Positions 27,188 to 35,716 of a stretch of DNA of 64,000 nt are shown in pieces (position 1 is the stretch's first letter; each line of letters begins with the position of its first letter). Below the pieces are notes generated by a model. That model saw only the letters and a list, made by a program, of their open reading frames with translations. It was not told the origin of the DNA and made no database searches. This DNA comes from Lysinibacillus sp. FSL M8-0337 (lineage in GTDB: Bacteria; Bacillota; Bacilli; Bacillales_A; Planococcaceae): positions 2,852,001 to 2,916,000 of the forward strand of contig NZ_CP151996.1 in assembly GCF_038593855.1 (NCBI RefSeq). Direction: 5' to 3'. A program made the position numbers and the translations under genes.

Positions 27188-27832
27188 TTAAAAGCCATTT
27201 AGGAAAGGATTCGTTTCCATTTCTGTACTAATTGTTGTGTAATTGCCATGACCTGGGTAAACAATGGTATCTTCAGGTAACGATAGTAGTTTGTCATGAA
27301 TGGATGCAAGTAATAGTTTTGTTGATCCTCCAAGTAAATCTGTACGTCCTATACTTTGTTCGAATAATGTATCTCCAACGATGGCAAAACCATCTTGTTC
27401 AAAAATATATGAAATACTACCAGGTGAATGGCCAGGAGTAAATACGGCATTAAATACAAAATTACTTATTTCAAAAAGTTGCTCTTTCTTAATAATATGT
27501 TCTTTAGCAGGAGCAGCCACCTTATAATCTGGTAAAGAAGCATATTTACCAGAACCATTTTTCATCGGGTCATCTAGCCAGCTAACCTCTTTTTCATGAA
27601 TCCACACTGGGATTTGAAATGCTTCTTTGACTTCATCCACTGCACCAATATGATCAAAATGGGCGTGTGTTAAAAAAATGGCTAATGGCTTCAATCCATT
27701 GCTGCGAATTGCCTTTATAATTTTTGTCGCTTCTTCACCTGGGTCAAATATTAAACATTCTTTCTCTTTATTCGATACGATATAACAATTCGTTTGGATT
27801 GGTCCAAGGGAATAGCTTCGTACGTTCATCAT
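27188..27832 (-). CDS. yqgX: Metallo-beta-lactamase-fold hydrolase YqgX (glyoxalase II-like)
   Basis: 214 residues. Zinc ligands are in THAHFDH, a HSPGS segment, GDTLF and YPGHG, the hydroxyacylglutathione hydrolase-like pattern. I chose ATG 27832, six bases after GAGGTG; the open frame begins at the GTG inside that SD. It likely hydrolyses a small thioester. It is convergent with yqgY. Confidence 0.93.
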   Translation of the reverse strand: MMNVRSYSLGPIQTNCYIVSNKEKECLIFDPGEEATKIIKAIRSNGLKPLAIFLTHAHFDHIGAVDEVKEAFQIPVWIHEKEVSWLDDPMKNGSGKYASLPDYKVAAPAKEHIIKKEQLFEISNFVFNAVFTPGHSPGSISYIFEQDGFAIVGDTLFEQSIGRTDLLGGSTKLLLASIHDKLLSLPEDTIVYPGHGNYTTISTEMETNPFLNGF

Positions 27833-28000
27833 CTTTATCACCTCAACTTCATATTATACATTCTTTGCCACAATTTGACGATAAAAGTTCATACTTTACT
27901 CTATATTAGTCCTCGACAAAAACAGGTAGAACGTTTACAATTAAGGAGGAATATTGTTTACGACATTCATTTTCTGATGTCGAAAGGAGTGTCTTTTTTA

Positions 28001-28180
28001 ATGAACTTATTAATGGTTATTTTTGGTCTAGTAGCGATTTTAGCTGTCGTTGGTACATTCCAAGCAATTAAAGAAAAAAACTTACTAAGCATTGTTTTCA
28101 ACTTAGCAAGTGCTGGGGTATTTGGTTGGTTCGTCATCATGACAATCGTTCATAGTGGATATCCTCCAGCGTTACACTAA
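28001..28180 (+). CDS. yqgW: Small membrane protein YqgW (DUF2759)
   Basis: 59 residues from ATG 28001 with AAAGGAG upstream. It has two membrane helices (residues ~3-20 and 28-50) separated by the AIKEKN loop, ending in GYPPALH. Function unknown. The longer open frame upstream lacks a ribosome site. Confidence 0.88.
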   Translation: MNLLMVIFGLVAILAVVGTFQAIKEKNLLSIVFNLASAGVFGWFVIMTIVHSGYPPALH

Positions 28181-28191
28181 AATCCAGACAG

Positions 28192-28228
28192 AAAAGAGCA
28201 GTCTCTATTATGAGGCTGCTCTTTTTCT
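28192..28228 (+). terminator. Terminator after yqgW
   Basis: A stem AAAGAGCAG-TCTC / GAG-GCTGCTCTTT is followed by a T run. Confidence 0.9.
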
Positions 28229-28383
28229 TTTCTGTAGGATGCTTTCATCACCGAATCATGCTAACCCTTATAAAAAATAGGAGGTTTTTTCTCATAAATT
28301 ACGTTATCATATAAGTAAGGATTTTTTAAATATGGAATAATTTATTTAATTCACCTATATCTATATGCACTAGAAGGAGATTT

Positions 28384-28923
28384 ATGATGAAACGTAAAAA
28401 GATTTTATTGGTCATTTCTTTGGTAGTAGTACTATCACTCATTGGCATTGCTGTGAAAAATGAAATATACAAAGAGACCCAACCTAATTTGATTGTAGAT
28501 AAACAAACAGGGGCAAAGATGCTTAACTTTAAAAGCCCATTAACACACTTAGATGAATCCTCAACGACATTAGAAGCATATAAAGGGAAAATTCTTATTA
28601 TAAATTTTTGGGCTTCTTGGTGCGGTCCTTGTCAGGAGGAAGCACCGGATTTAAATACTTTTTATGAGCAAAAACCAAATAATGTTGAGTTGCTAGCAAT
28701 CAATGCGACTTCAAATGATAGTCGTGAAAATGCAATCAAGTTTCAACAATTATACAATATAAGTTTTCCTATTTTCTTAGATTATGATCGAGCACTTGGG
28801 AAGGCTTTCGAAGTCATGGCTTACCCTACTACCTTTATTATTGATGCTGAGGGTACTTTGAGATATACAGTCGAGGGGCAAGTTACACAAAAGGACTTAC
28901 AGCAGTTCCTTTCGAATCTGTAA
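28384..28923 (+). CDS. Membrane-tethered TlpA/ResA-like thiol-disulfide oxidoreductase
   Basis: 179 residues. An uncleaved-looking N-terminal helix (residues 5-24) is followed by an extracytoplasmic thioredoxin fold with FWASWCGPCQEEAPDL active site and cis-Pro in AYPTTFII. AGGAGA precedes the ATG. ResA, StoA and YneN-type proteins reduce disulfides in cytochrome c maturation or sporulation; no ccd or res genes are adjacent, so the substrate is unknown. Confidence 0.9.
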   Translation: MMKRKKILLVISLVVVLSLIGIAVKNEIYKETQPNLIVDKQTGAKMLNFKSPLTHLDESSTTLEAYKGKILIINFWASWCGPCQEEAPDLNTFYEQKPNNVELLAINATSNDSRENAIKFQQLYNISFPIFLDYDRALGKAFEVMAYPTTFIIDAEGTLRYTVEGQVTQKDLQQFLSNL

Positions 28924-28959
28924 AGGACAACTAGCAGTGATTGCATTGCTAAATTTTCA

Positions 28960-28990
28960 AAATTACTTGAATTGTTTGCGTGACTGGCAC
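28960..28990 (+). repeat. Intergenic repeat, copy 1 (diverged)
   Basis: Shares AATTGTTTG..TG.CTGGCAC with copies at 33416 and 59530. It lies just before a terminator hairpin. Confidence 0.55.
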
Positions 28991-29027
28991 CAAAAAAAGG
29001 CATACTAGAAATTCTAGTATGCCTTTT
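28991..29027. terminator. Bidirectional terminator between thioredoxin and LtaS-family genes
   Basis: A perfect stem AAAAAGGCATACTAGAA / TTCTAGTATGCCTTTTT with A and T tracts at both sides serves the two convergent genes. Confidence 0.95.
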
Positions 29028-29032
29028 TCGAT

Positions 29033-30928
29033 TTATTTCACTGCATTTTGTTTTAAATTGCCTGTTTTTTCATCATAGAATCGGAGTAAGTCGCCGTTTA
29101 TGATGGCATCCGAGTTTTCTAATTCCGTTGTTGCTCGGTCTGCATAAGGTTGACAAGGCGCTACATCAATTTGTTCCCCTGTTGCTTTGTCATAGCAAGC
29201 CTCACCAGCATAAACGTATTTATCTGTAATGAAGCGGCCGTCACGGAAGATAACGAAATCCTCGTGCTCTGGTGAGAATAAATCTGCACCAAGTTGCATA
29301 TCTTTTGTCGTTTCAACGCCAAGTAAATGTAAAATAGTTGGTCGTAAATCTATTTGTCCAGCTACCTCTGTCATCTCTTTCCCTTGACCATCGCCAGGGA
29401 TATGGATGAATAAAGGTACTTCTTGCAATAATGCATTATCATACGGTGTAATGCCGTCTTTTTCTAAATATTGTGCCATTGCTTTATTATGGTTTTCAGA
29501 AATACCATAATGGTCTCCATACATAACGATAATAGAATTATCATAAACACCTTGGTCTTTTAGATCTTGGAAGAAGTCTTTTAGCGCCTCATCCATGTAA
29601 CGTACTGTTTGGAAGTAGCGATTTAATGTTCCTGAGTTTGACGTGTATTCAGGAATCATCACGTCTTCTGGATCTAAAGTGAATGGATAGTGGTTTGTTA
29701 ACGTAATTAAACGAGAGTAGAATGGCTGTGGCATGTCTTTCATCAATGCAGCGGACTGCTCCATAAACGGAATATCTTTCATACCCCAGTTGACAGCTTG
29801 GCCTTCTTCTACTTTATATGAGTCTACATCATAGAACTTATCAATTTTTAAAGATTGGTACATCATATCACGATTCCAGAACGATTTATTGTTCGGGTGC
29901 ATAACATTTGTAAAGTAACCATTTTCCCCAAGACGCTCTGCCATTGAGTTATACGTATTACCACCATGTGTGAAGAAGACAGCGCCACGGCCAAGACCGA
30001 ATAATGAGTTTTCTAAAATAAACTCAGAGTCTGATGTTTTCCCTAACCCTGTTTGGTGATAGAAATTGCTGAAATAATACGTATCTGGATCTTTTGTTAA
30101 AGAGTTAAAGAATGGCGTAATTTCGTGTCCATTCATATCATTATTAATCACAAAGTTTTGTAATGACTCGAGCGACACGACGATTAAGTTGCGATCTTTG
30201 TATTTTCCAAACATTTCCTCATTGATTGATGCTTGGTTAGAACGAATGTAGTTATTCACTTCTACTAATTCACTGCCATCCGCTAATGCGCGTTGTGCAG
30301 ATGATTTTGACTGAATATAAATATCATATAGATGATAGTTGTACGTACCTATATTTTTAACAAGTAGTTCGCGGTCGAAGCTACGTGTTAATAATTGTGG
30401 ACGCTCTGTTTCTGCTAAACCTAAGTTTAAAAATGTCATGGCAATTGCTAATACGAAAAATGCACGACGGAATTCAACATTTACTTTTACCGCTGCTTTC
30501 ATTTTTGGTAAATACTTATTAGCGATAATAATAATAAAGACATCTGCAAAATATAAAAGATCCCATGGATTAATAATAGCTGCAGCGGATGTTCCTAAAT
30601 CACTAAAATTACTTGTCTGGAATAATACCGGCAATGTAATAAAGTCATTGTAGAATCGATAGAACGCTACGTTTCCATATAAAACAATCGATAATACGAT
30701 ACTAATAGTGATTATATAGCGATTTCTTATTTTTGGTGTTTTAAAGAATAACGATAATCCATAAACAAACAGTAAAAAACTTAATGGATTGATTAACAAA
30801 ATAAATTGTTGCATCGCATTTTCAATTTTCAACTCAAAGCTTGTGTGGTACACAATGACCGTTTTTATCCAAGTTGCTACGATTGCTAGTATCATAAATG
30901 AATGTTTAGGCCACTTAGTTAATTTCAT
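29033..30928 (-). CDS. Lipoteichoic acid synthase family protein (LtaS-type, yqgS position)
   Basis: 631 residues. Five membrane helices occupy residues ~8-200. The extracytoplasmic alkaline-phosphatase-fold domain has the metal-site segment VVSLES, the catalytic-Thr segment GLGKTSDSEF, LTNHYPF and MYGDHYGIS. It would polymerise glycerophosphate from phosphatidylglycerol onto glycolipid anchors. ATG 30928 is chosen because the upstream ATG is inside the GGGAGG site. Next to yqgQ-yqgN it sits where B. subtilis has yqgS, one of four LtaS paralogues, so it may not be the only LTA synthase here. Confidence 0.95.
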   Translation of the reverse strand: MKLTKWPKHSFMILAIVATWIKTVIVYHTSFELKIENAMQQFILLINPLSFLLFVYGLSLFFKTPKIRNRYIITISIVLSIVLYGNVAFYRFYNDFITLPVLFQTSNFSDLGTSAAAIINPWDLLYFADVFIIIIANKYLPKMKAAVKVNVEFRRAFFVLAIAMTFLNLGLAETERPQLLTRSFDRELLVKNIGTYNYHLYDIYIQSKSSAQRALADGSELVEVNNYIRSNQASINEEMFGKYKDRNLIVVSLESLQNFVINNDMNGHEITPFFNSLTKDPDTYYFSNFYHQTGLGKTSDSEFILENSLFGLGRGAVFFTHGGNTYNSMAERLGENGYFTNVMHPNNKSFWNRDMMYQSLKIDKFYDVDSYKVEEGQAVNWGMKDIPFMEQSAALMKDMPQPFYSRLITLTNHYPFTLDPEDVMIPEYTSNSGTLNRYFQTVRYMDEALKDFFQDLKDQGVYDNSIIVMYGDHYGISENHNKAMAQYLEKDGITPYDNALLQEVPLFIHIPGDGQGKEMTEVAGQIDLRPTILHLLGVETTKDMQLGADLFSPEHEDFVIFRDGRFITDKYVYAGEACYDKATGEQIDVAPCQPYADRATTELENSDAIINGDLLRFYDEKTGNLKQNAVK

Positions 30929-31119
30929 TCCTAACATCCTCCCTATTCCTTACAAAAAAATAATAAAATTTACAATTTGATTTCTGAAACAAAATATATC
31001 TTAATCCATTTTTTACAGATAATCAACAGATATATTTTTAGGCAGCCTTTCTCCTCGGCTTCATTATAGCTTAACATTAATATATACGTTTTTAAATGTA
31101 AAAAGTTTCGTAAAAACAT

Positions 31120-31147
31120 AAAAACAGTGGTAAACCACTGTTTTTAC
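31120..31147 (-). terminator. Terminator after yqgQ
   Basis: A 12-bp stem AAAAACAGTGGT / ACCACTGTTTTT, flanked by A and T runs, lies between yqgQ and the LtaS-family gene. Confidence 0.9.
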
Positions 31148-31206
31148 GAATTTTACATACAGATTACGATATTTTTACGGTACCCAAATTATTCGCTATT
31201 GAAACA

Positions 31207-31416
31207 TTACTGCTTATTTTGCTCAACCCGCAGTCTTGTCGTTTCTTGTCGTATTAACAACAGTGCCATTTGGTAATCTTTAATGTCGAGTACATTCGCC
31301 TTGTACAACTCACGAATTTCATCCTCCATTAACATTAAATCGCCAATAGGATCACGTGTATAAATATAAGTGCCATATGTTTTTAATAAATCATAAATAT
31401 CTAGCATTTTATCCAT
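31207..31416 (-). CDS. yqgQ: YqgQ family protein (DUF910)
   Basis: 69 residues from ATG 31416 with GAGGAG upstream. MLDIYDLLKTYGTYIYT and the short helix-rich form match the YqgQ family (71 residues in B. subtilis). Its function is unknown. The stop-to-start gap with yqgN is one base, so they are cotranscribed. Confidence 0.9.
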   Translation of the reverse strand: MDKMLDIYDLLKTYGTYIYTRDPIGDLMLMEDEIRELYKANVLDIKDYQMALLLIRQETTRLRVEQNKQ

Positions 31417-31417
31417 T

Positions 31418-32002
31418 TTATTTCGCTCCTCGTTGCGCTTCACAATCAATGCGTTTTGTCGGTGTGATAATAAGATCTACTGGGTAGTCGTGCGTCTCTA
31501 CAGGCACCTGTTCATATAGTTGCTCATCAAAAAGCACAGACATTAGTTTACCTTTTTTATAGTGTAATACATAGCGATCGTAATAACCACCACCGTAGCC
31601 AATTCGATAGCCTTGTGTGTCAAAAACTACGCCAGGAACAAGTATGATATCCATTTCATTTGCGTCAACAAACTCACTTATTTCCGGAATTGGTTCACGC
31701 AAATGCATATAAACAGTTTCTAACTGGGCAAACGATTCTATCGCATAAAATGACATTTCTCTTGTTTTTGCATTACATTTTGGAACTGCCACTGTTTTAC
31801 CAAGCTTCCAAAGTGCTTCGATTAGATGAATTGTGTCAACTTCTGGCTTATTAGAAATGGTAATGCCAATCGTATTTGCTTCTATTATATATGGTTCCTG
31901 TAGCACTTTTCTTGCGATAGCAAATGATTGTTCGCGATATGTAGCTGCACTCATATTTGAGAGTGCTTCACGCACCTTGTTTCGCAACGTTGTTTTATCC
32001 AC
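31418..32002 (-). CDS. yqgN: 5-formyltetrahydrofolate cyclo-ligase
   Basis: 194 residues from a GTG with GGAGG upstream. The signature IGYGGGYYDR and VPG and DxIxTP segments are present. It converts 5-formyl-THF to 5,10-methenyl-THF with ATP. It sits between rpmG and yqgQ on the same strand. Confidence 0.95.
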   Translation of the reverse strand: MDKTTLRNKVREALSNMSAATYREQSFAIARKVLQEPYIIEANTIGITISNKPEVDTIHLIEALWKLGKTVAVPKCNAKTREMSFYAIESFAQLETVYMHLREPIPEISEFVDANEMDIILVPGVVFDTQGYRIGYGGGYYDRYVLHYKKGKLMSVLFDEQLYEQVPVETHDYPVDLIITPTKRIDCEAQRGAK

Positions 32003-32029
32003 GACATCGCACCTCCCTTTAAAATGTAG

Positions 32030-32060
32030 AAAGCCAAAACCACGTGTGGTTTTGGCTTAA
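32030..32060 (-). terminator. Hairpin between rpmG and yqgN
   Basis: Inverted repeat AAGCCAAAACCAC / GTGGTTTTGGCTT just after the rpmG stop. The T-tract is weak (TCTACATTTT), so termination may be partial. Confidence 0.7.
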
Positions 32061-32067
32061 TGAGCGA

Positions 32068-32217
32068 TTACTTTGTTTCACGGTGAAGAGTGTATTTCTT
32101 CTCGCGAGAGCAATATTTTTTAAGTTCAAGACGCTCTGGATTGTTACGCTTGTTCTTTTTAGAAATGTAGTTACGTTCGCCGCAATCTGTGCAAGCTAAA
32201 GTAATATTTACGCGCAT
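32068..32217 (-). CDS. rpmG: Ribosomal protein bL33
   Basis: 49 residues: [18 protein letters not shown] opens the chain and it ends YTLHRETK. The first Cys pair (CTDC) is kept and the second pair is replaced (KKYCSR has one Cys), so this is probably the zinc-independent or mixed type. GGAGGGT precedes the ATG. It is a component of the 50S subunit. Confidence 0.95.
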   Translation of the reverse strand: MRVNITLACTDCGERNYISKKNKRNNPERLELKKYCSREKKYTLHRETK

Positions 32218-32376
32218 TATTAACCCTCCCACTCTATATCAAGAATTTAAATTTGAGCATGATTTATACGACTAACCTATTATAACATAAACTGAAAAAA
32301 AATCTACCTTCATTTCATATTAAGTTTGCATGTGGTAAAATACCTTATAATTACATAATTTAATGGGGTGAAACTA

Positions 32377-32820
32377 GTGGATTTATCCATCATACTTATG
32401 ATTGTCGGTATCGTTCTTATCTTTTTATCGTTCTTTTTCAAAGATAGTGCGAAAAAAGTCGAACAAGATGTCGAAGAATTATCCATTTCTATTTTTCAAG
32501 AAACGAATAATTTAAAACGACGTCTCAAAATTGTGGAAGAAGAGCTATTACTAGAACCTGAATTTCAGGTTAAATCATCCATAGCTAAAAATCCTCCGAC
32601 GCAAAATCCAAAGGTTCAACAGGTTATGCAGGCTGTTCAACAAGCCGCACAGGTAAAAAAGGCTGAACCAATGCCAAACAACTTAAAGCCGATTCATGAA
32701 ATCATTATCAGTCAGGTACTCGAGCTCAACAAGCAAGGACTTTCCATTGCTGATATTAGTATTCGCTCCAATTTAACGGAAGAGCAAGTGCGACAAGTGA
32801 TTGCAAACGGAGGTAGATAA
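32377..32820 (+). CDS. Small membrane protein with coiled coil and C-terminal HTH-like motif
   Basis: 147 residues from a GTG at 32377, six bases after GGGGTG. One membrane helix (residues ~4-23) is followed by a charged coiled coil (EQDVEEL...LKRRLKIVEEELL), a Gln/Pro linker and a C-terminal helix-turn-helix-like end (DISIRSNLTEEQVRQVI). It precedes the MltG-like gene by two bases. I do not know its function; the position suits the small yqz genes of Bacilli. Confidence 0.75.
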   Translation: MDLSIILMIVGIVLIFLSFFFKDSAKKVEQDVEELSISIFQETNNLKRRLKIVEEELLLEPEFQVKSSIAKNPPTQNPKVQQVMQAVQQAAQVKKAEPMPNNLKPIHEIIISQVLELNKQGLSIADISIRSNLTEEQVRQVIANGGR

Positions 32821-32822
32821 TA

Positions 32823-33338
32823 ATGAACAAATCCGCCATCCGTGCATTTGGTATCGCCATTTTCCTAGTCGGCGCATTGCTTTCTATAGCCGATCGCTTC
32901 GATCTAAATATTGGTCTACCGACAGTGGCCTCTTCAAACGATAAGGACGTAGAGGAACTACAAAAAAAACTTGAGCAAGCAACGAAAGAAATCGCAGCAT
33001 TAAAAGCGAACTCGACGAAAGAAACTGGTAATGAAAATAAGCAACAAGAAAATGCAACTGACATGTCTGCGGAAGATGAGCATACTGATAGTACCCAGAA
33101 CGCTGAAAAGAAAGCTGATAATGAAGTCACAATGACACTTCAAATATATAGCGGCATAACGCCCTATATTGTGGCGCAAAAGCTCGAAGACGGTGGCATT
33201 ATTACAAATAGTGTAGAAATGGAGCTATTACTTGCGAATGCCAAATATGCGCGAAGTTTACAAATCGGCTCTTATGAAGTCAATTCTTCCATGTCACTAG
33301 AGGAAATTGCCAAATTAATAACTGGTAAAAAGCAATAA
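32823..33338 (+). CDS. MltG N-domain-like membrane protein (YqzC-like)
   Basis: 171 residues. A membrane helix at ~6-25, a coiled coil, a low-complexity Glu/Asn/Thr linker and a C-terminal LysM-like domain (IYSGITPYIVAQKLEDGGII, LQIGSYEVNSSMSLEEIAKLI) like the non-catalytic part of MltG. The catalytic YceG domain is absent, so it is probably a cell-wall-binding or regulatory protein. Confidence 0.8.
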   Translation: MNKSAIRAFGIAIFLVGALLSIADRFDLNIGLPTVASSNDKDVEELQKKLEQATKEIAALKANSTKETGNENKQQENATDMSAEDEHTDSTQNAEKKADNEVTMTLQIYSGITPYIVAQKLEDGGIITNSVEMELLLANAKYARSLQIGSYEVNSSMSLEEIAKLITGKKQ

Positions 33339-33340
33339 AT

Positions 33341-33403
33341 AAAAAAATCCACTTCACCCTGCAGTAGCATTACATACGCTGCAGGAGGCAAGTGGATTTT
33401 TTC
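33341..33403. terminator. Bidirectional terminator between yqzC-like gene and trpG
   Basis: Outer stem AAAAATCCACT / AGTGGATTTTT and inner stem CCTGCAG / CTGCAGG with A and T tracts. Confidence 0.9.
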
Positions 33404-33415
33404 TATTGAAAATCA

Positions 33416-33447
33416 AATTGTTTGGAAATTGTTTGAGTGCCTGGCAC
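33416..33447 (+). repeat. Intergenic repeat, copy 2
   Basis: Contains AATTGTTTG twice followed by AGTGCCTGGCAC, with GTGCCTGGCAC itself near-palindromic. Copies occur at 28960 and 59530. Confidence 0.6.
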
Positions 33448-33451
33448 GCAC

Positions 33452-34021
33452 CTAAACGAGTGCTAAAAAGGCTTGCACGATGTCACTACCTGTTTTAGTG
33501 GCTATTGATTCTGGATGGAATTGTAATCCGACAAGTGGATAGTGCTTATGTTGGATAGCCATAATTTCTCCATCATCACGCGAAGTGGCCGTTATAATAA
33601 AATCTTCATGCAACGTGGAGGGCTCTATGATTAACGAGTGATAGCGCATTACTTCGATTTCACCTTCGAATTGTGCAAAAACGCCTGTTTGCTCATACTG
33701 TAAAGCAGACAGCTTGCCATGCATAATATTTTTAGCTTGCTTAATTGTTCCCCCGAATGCCTGCCCTATCGACTGATGACCTAAACAAATTCCTAAAATC
33801 GGATATTTTGTATATAGTTCTTGTACAACTTGAACTGTGATTCCTGCCTCATTTGGTGTGCCTGGACCTGGAGATAAAATAATTGCTTCTGGTTGCATGT
33901 CGATTATTTCTTCAATTGTTACTTCATCATTCCTTACTACTTGAACTTCCTTACCAAGCATACTGACTTGCTGAAATAAATTATATGTGAATGAATCATA
34001 ATTATCGATGAGTAAAATCAT
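33452..34021 (-). CDS. trpG: Anthranilate/aminodeoxychorismate synthase glutaminase subunit
   Basis: 189 residues, class I amidotransferase. DNYDSFTYNL, SPGPGTPNEAG, the catalytic-Cys loop GICLGHQSIGQ and the QFHPES His/Glu triad end are all present. It overlaps trpE as ATGA. In Bacilli one such protein (also called PabA) serves both anthranilate and aminodeoxychorismate synthase. Here its linkage to a tryptophan T-box points to the anthranilate role. Confidence 0.93.
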   Translation of the reverse strand: MILLIDNYDSFTYNLFQQVSMLGKEVQVVRNDEVTIEEIIDMQPEAIILSPGPGTPNEAGITVQVVQELYTKYPILGICLGHQSIGQAFGGTIKQAKNIMHGKLSALQYEQTGVFAQFEGEIEVMRYHSLIIEPSTLHEDFIITATSRDDGEIMAIQHKHYPLVGLQFHPESIATKTGSDIVQAFLALV

Positions 34022-35403
34022 TTTTTAACCTCCAGTAGCGCACGAGCTTTATTTAATGTTTCTTCATATTCAGACAAAGGAACTGAATCGTACACAACGC
34101 CTGCACCTGCTTGCACATGTGCAAATCCATCTTTTATCACCATTGTACGAATAGCCAACGCTAAATCCATATCACCTGTAGCTGAAATATACCCTACCGC
34201 ACCAGCATAAACGCCGCGCTTCACTGGCTCTAGCTCATTAATTAACTGCATTGCTCGAATCTTTGGGGCTCCCGACACTGTACCAGCTGGCAAACATGCG
34301 CTAAGGACGTCTAACACATGGACTTCATCACGAAGTTCTCCAATAACTTCCGATACAATATGCATGACATGTTTATAGCGTTCAATGTTCATATATTTCA
34401 CAAGCTTTACTGTGCCAATCTTGGAAATTCTTCCGATATCATTACGCCCTAAATCAACTAACATTCGGTGCTCAGCGATTTCTTTTTCATCCGTCAATAA
34501 GCTTTCTGCAATTGCTTCATCTTGCTGTTGCGTTGTACCACGTGGTTTCGTTCCAGCAATTGGATTTGTTGTAACTTTGCGATCCTTGACCTTTACAAGA
34601 CTCTCTGGAGAAGTTCCTAAAATTGTGTATGCCTCAAAATCCATATAAAACATATAAGGTGATGGGTTCGACGTTCTTAACTGCCGATATAAGGCAAATG
34701 GATTGCCCGTAAACGAAGAAGAAAAACGTTGGGATAACACGATTTGAAAAATATCTCCCTTCACAATATGCTGTTTTGCGCGCTCAACAATCGCAATAAA
34801 CTCTTCCTTTGGTATCATTGGTTGGAAATCAATTGTACCTAGCTCCATTGCACCAAATGTCGTTCCTGCATGTAGCTGTTGCTCAATTTCAGCAATAGCA
34901 GCTTCCATCCTATCAAGTGTGCGCCCTTCATTAAATAAATCGATTGCTGCTAGTGTCACCTCTTGCTTCAAATGATCAAACACGATAAACGTATCATAGA
35001 AAAAAACATGGACATCGGGCATATCTAAATTATCGTGTAAATATTCACCAATTTTTTCAGCATAAAAGGCGGTTTCATAGCCAAAAAAGCCGATTGCGCC
35101 ACCAAAAAAAGCAAAAGGATAGTCCGCTTCATGGAATGGCATTACTTCTTTCAGTTTTTTTAAGACATTATCGTTAGACGTATCAATTTTCATCCCTTTT
35201 GTATATTGAGAACCGTTTTTATCCCCAATCAGTTCTGCTATTGGGTTAACGGCGATAAAGGAATAACGCCCACTTTCCTCATGCTTGGCTGAAGATTCAA
35301 ATAGCATCTTATGCTTTCCTGTCAGAGATTGATACACCGATATAGGCGTCATCATATCTCCCTGTAATACTTTGATGGCAAATCTACTAAGCTCAACTGT
35401 CAT
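34018..35403 (-). CDS. trpE: Anthranilate synthase component I
   Basis: 461 residues from ATG 35403 with GGAGAG before it; the longer frame runs into the T-box leader. The chorismate-binding fold is clear (FQIVLSQRFS, GTSPESLV, NPIAGTKPRG, LPAGTVSGAPK, GAGVVYDS). The N-terminal LFESS segment is close to the Trp-inhibition LLES motif. It forms anthranilate from chorismate with TrpG. The other trp genes are not adjacent. Confidence 0.93.
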   Translation of the reverse strand: MTVELSRFAIKVLQGDMMTPISVYQSLTGKHKMLFESSAKHEESGRYSFIAVNPIAELIGDKNGSQYTKGMKIDTSNDNVLKKLKEVMPFHEADYPFAFFGGAIGFFGYETAFYAEKIGEYLHDNLDMPDVHVFFYDTFIVFDHLKQEVTLAAIDLFNEGRTLDRMEAAIAEIEQQLHAGTTFGAMELGTIDFQPMIPKEEFIAIVERAKQHIVKGDIFQIVLSQRFSSSFTGNPFALYRQLRTSNPSPYMFYMDFEAYTILGTSPESLVKVKDRKVTTNPIAGTKPRGTTQQQDEAIAESLLTDEKEIAEHRMLVDLGRNDIGRISKIGTVKLVKYMNIERYKHVMHIVSEVIGELRDEVHVLDVLSACLPAGTVSGAPKIRAMQLINELEPVKRGVYAGAVGYISATGDMDLALAIRTMVIKDGFAHVQAGAGVVYDSVPLSEYEETLNKARALLEVKK

Positions 35404-35454
35404 TCTTAATCTCTCCTTCACTATGCTCTGCTCTACTACACCAAAAAACCATAT

Positions 35455-35640
35455 AAAAAGGCCTTTCCATCGCAAAGGACGGAAAAGCCGTGGTGCCACC
35501 TTTATTGGTCTTAAAAGACCCTCTCTAAGCCTTGTAACGTAGGCAAACGCTAATCCATACTTAACTTCTGGATTAGGGCTCCGAAGTCCATTCGCTATTT
35601 ATTTGTACTAGCTTCCACCAACCGCTAGCTCTCTTGAACA
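35455..35640 (-). promoter_or_regulatory. Tryptophan T-box leader of trpE
   Basis: On the minus strand the T-box core AGGTGGCACCACGG (about 35490-35503) is followed by a terminator stem GGCTTTTCC...GGAAAGGCC and a T run (35455-35489). The specifier bulge reads GAATGGAC (35586-35593), giving codon TGG for Trp. Uncharged tRNA-Trp would stabilise the antiterminator and allow trpE-trpG transcription. Confidence 0.92.
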
Positions 35641-35716
35641 AATAATAATAATTACTACTCTTCATCTAAGCCGATTATTAGTATATATTGTAATGTAAAA
35701 TATCGAACAATTCAAA

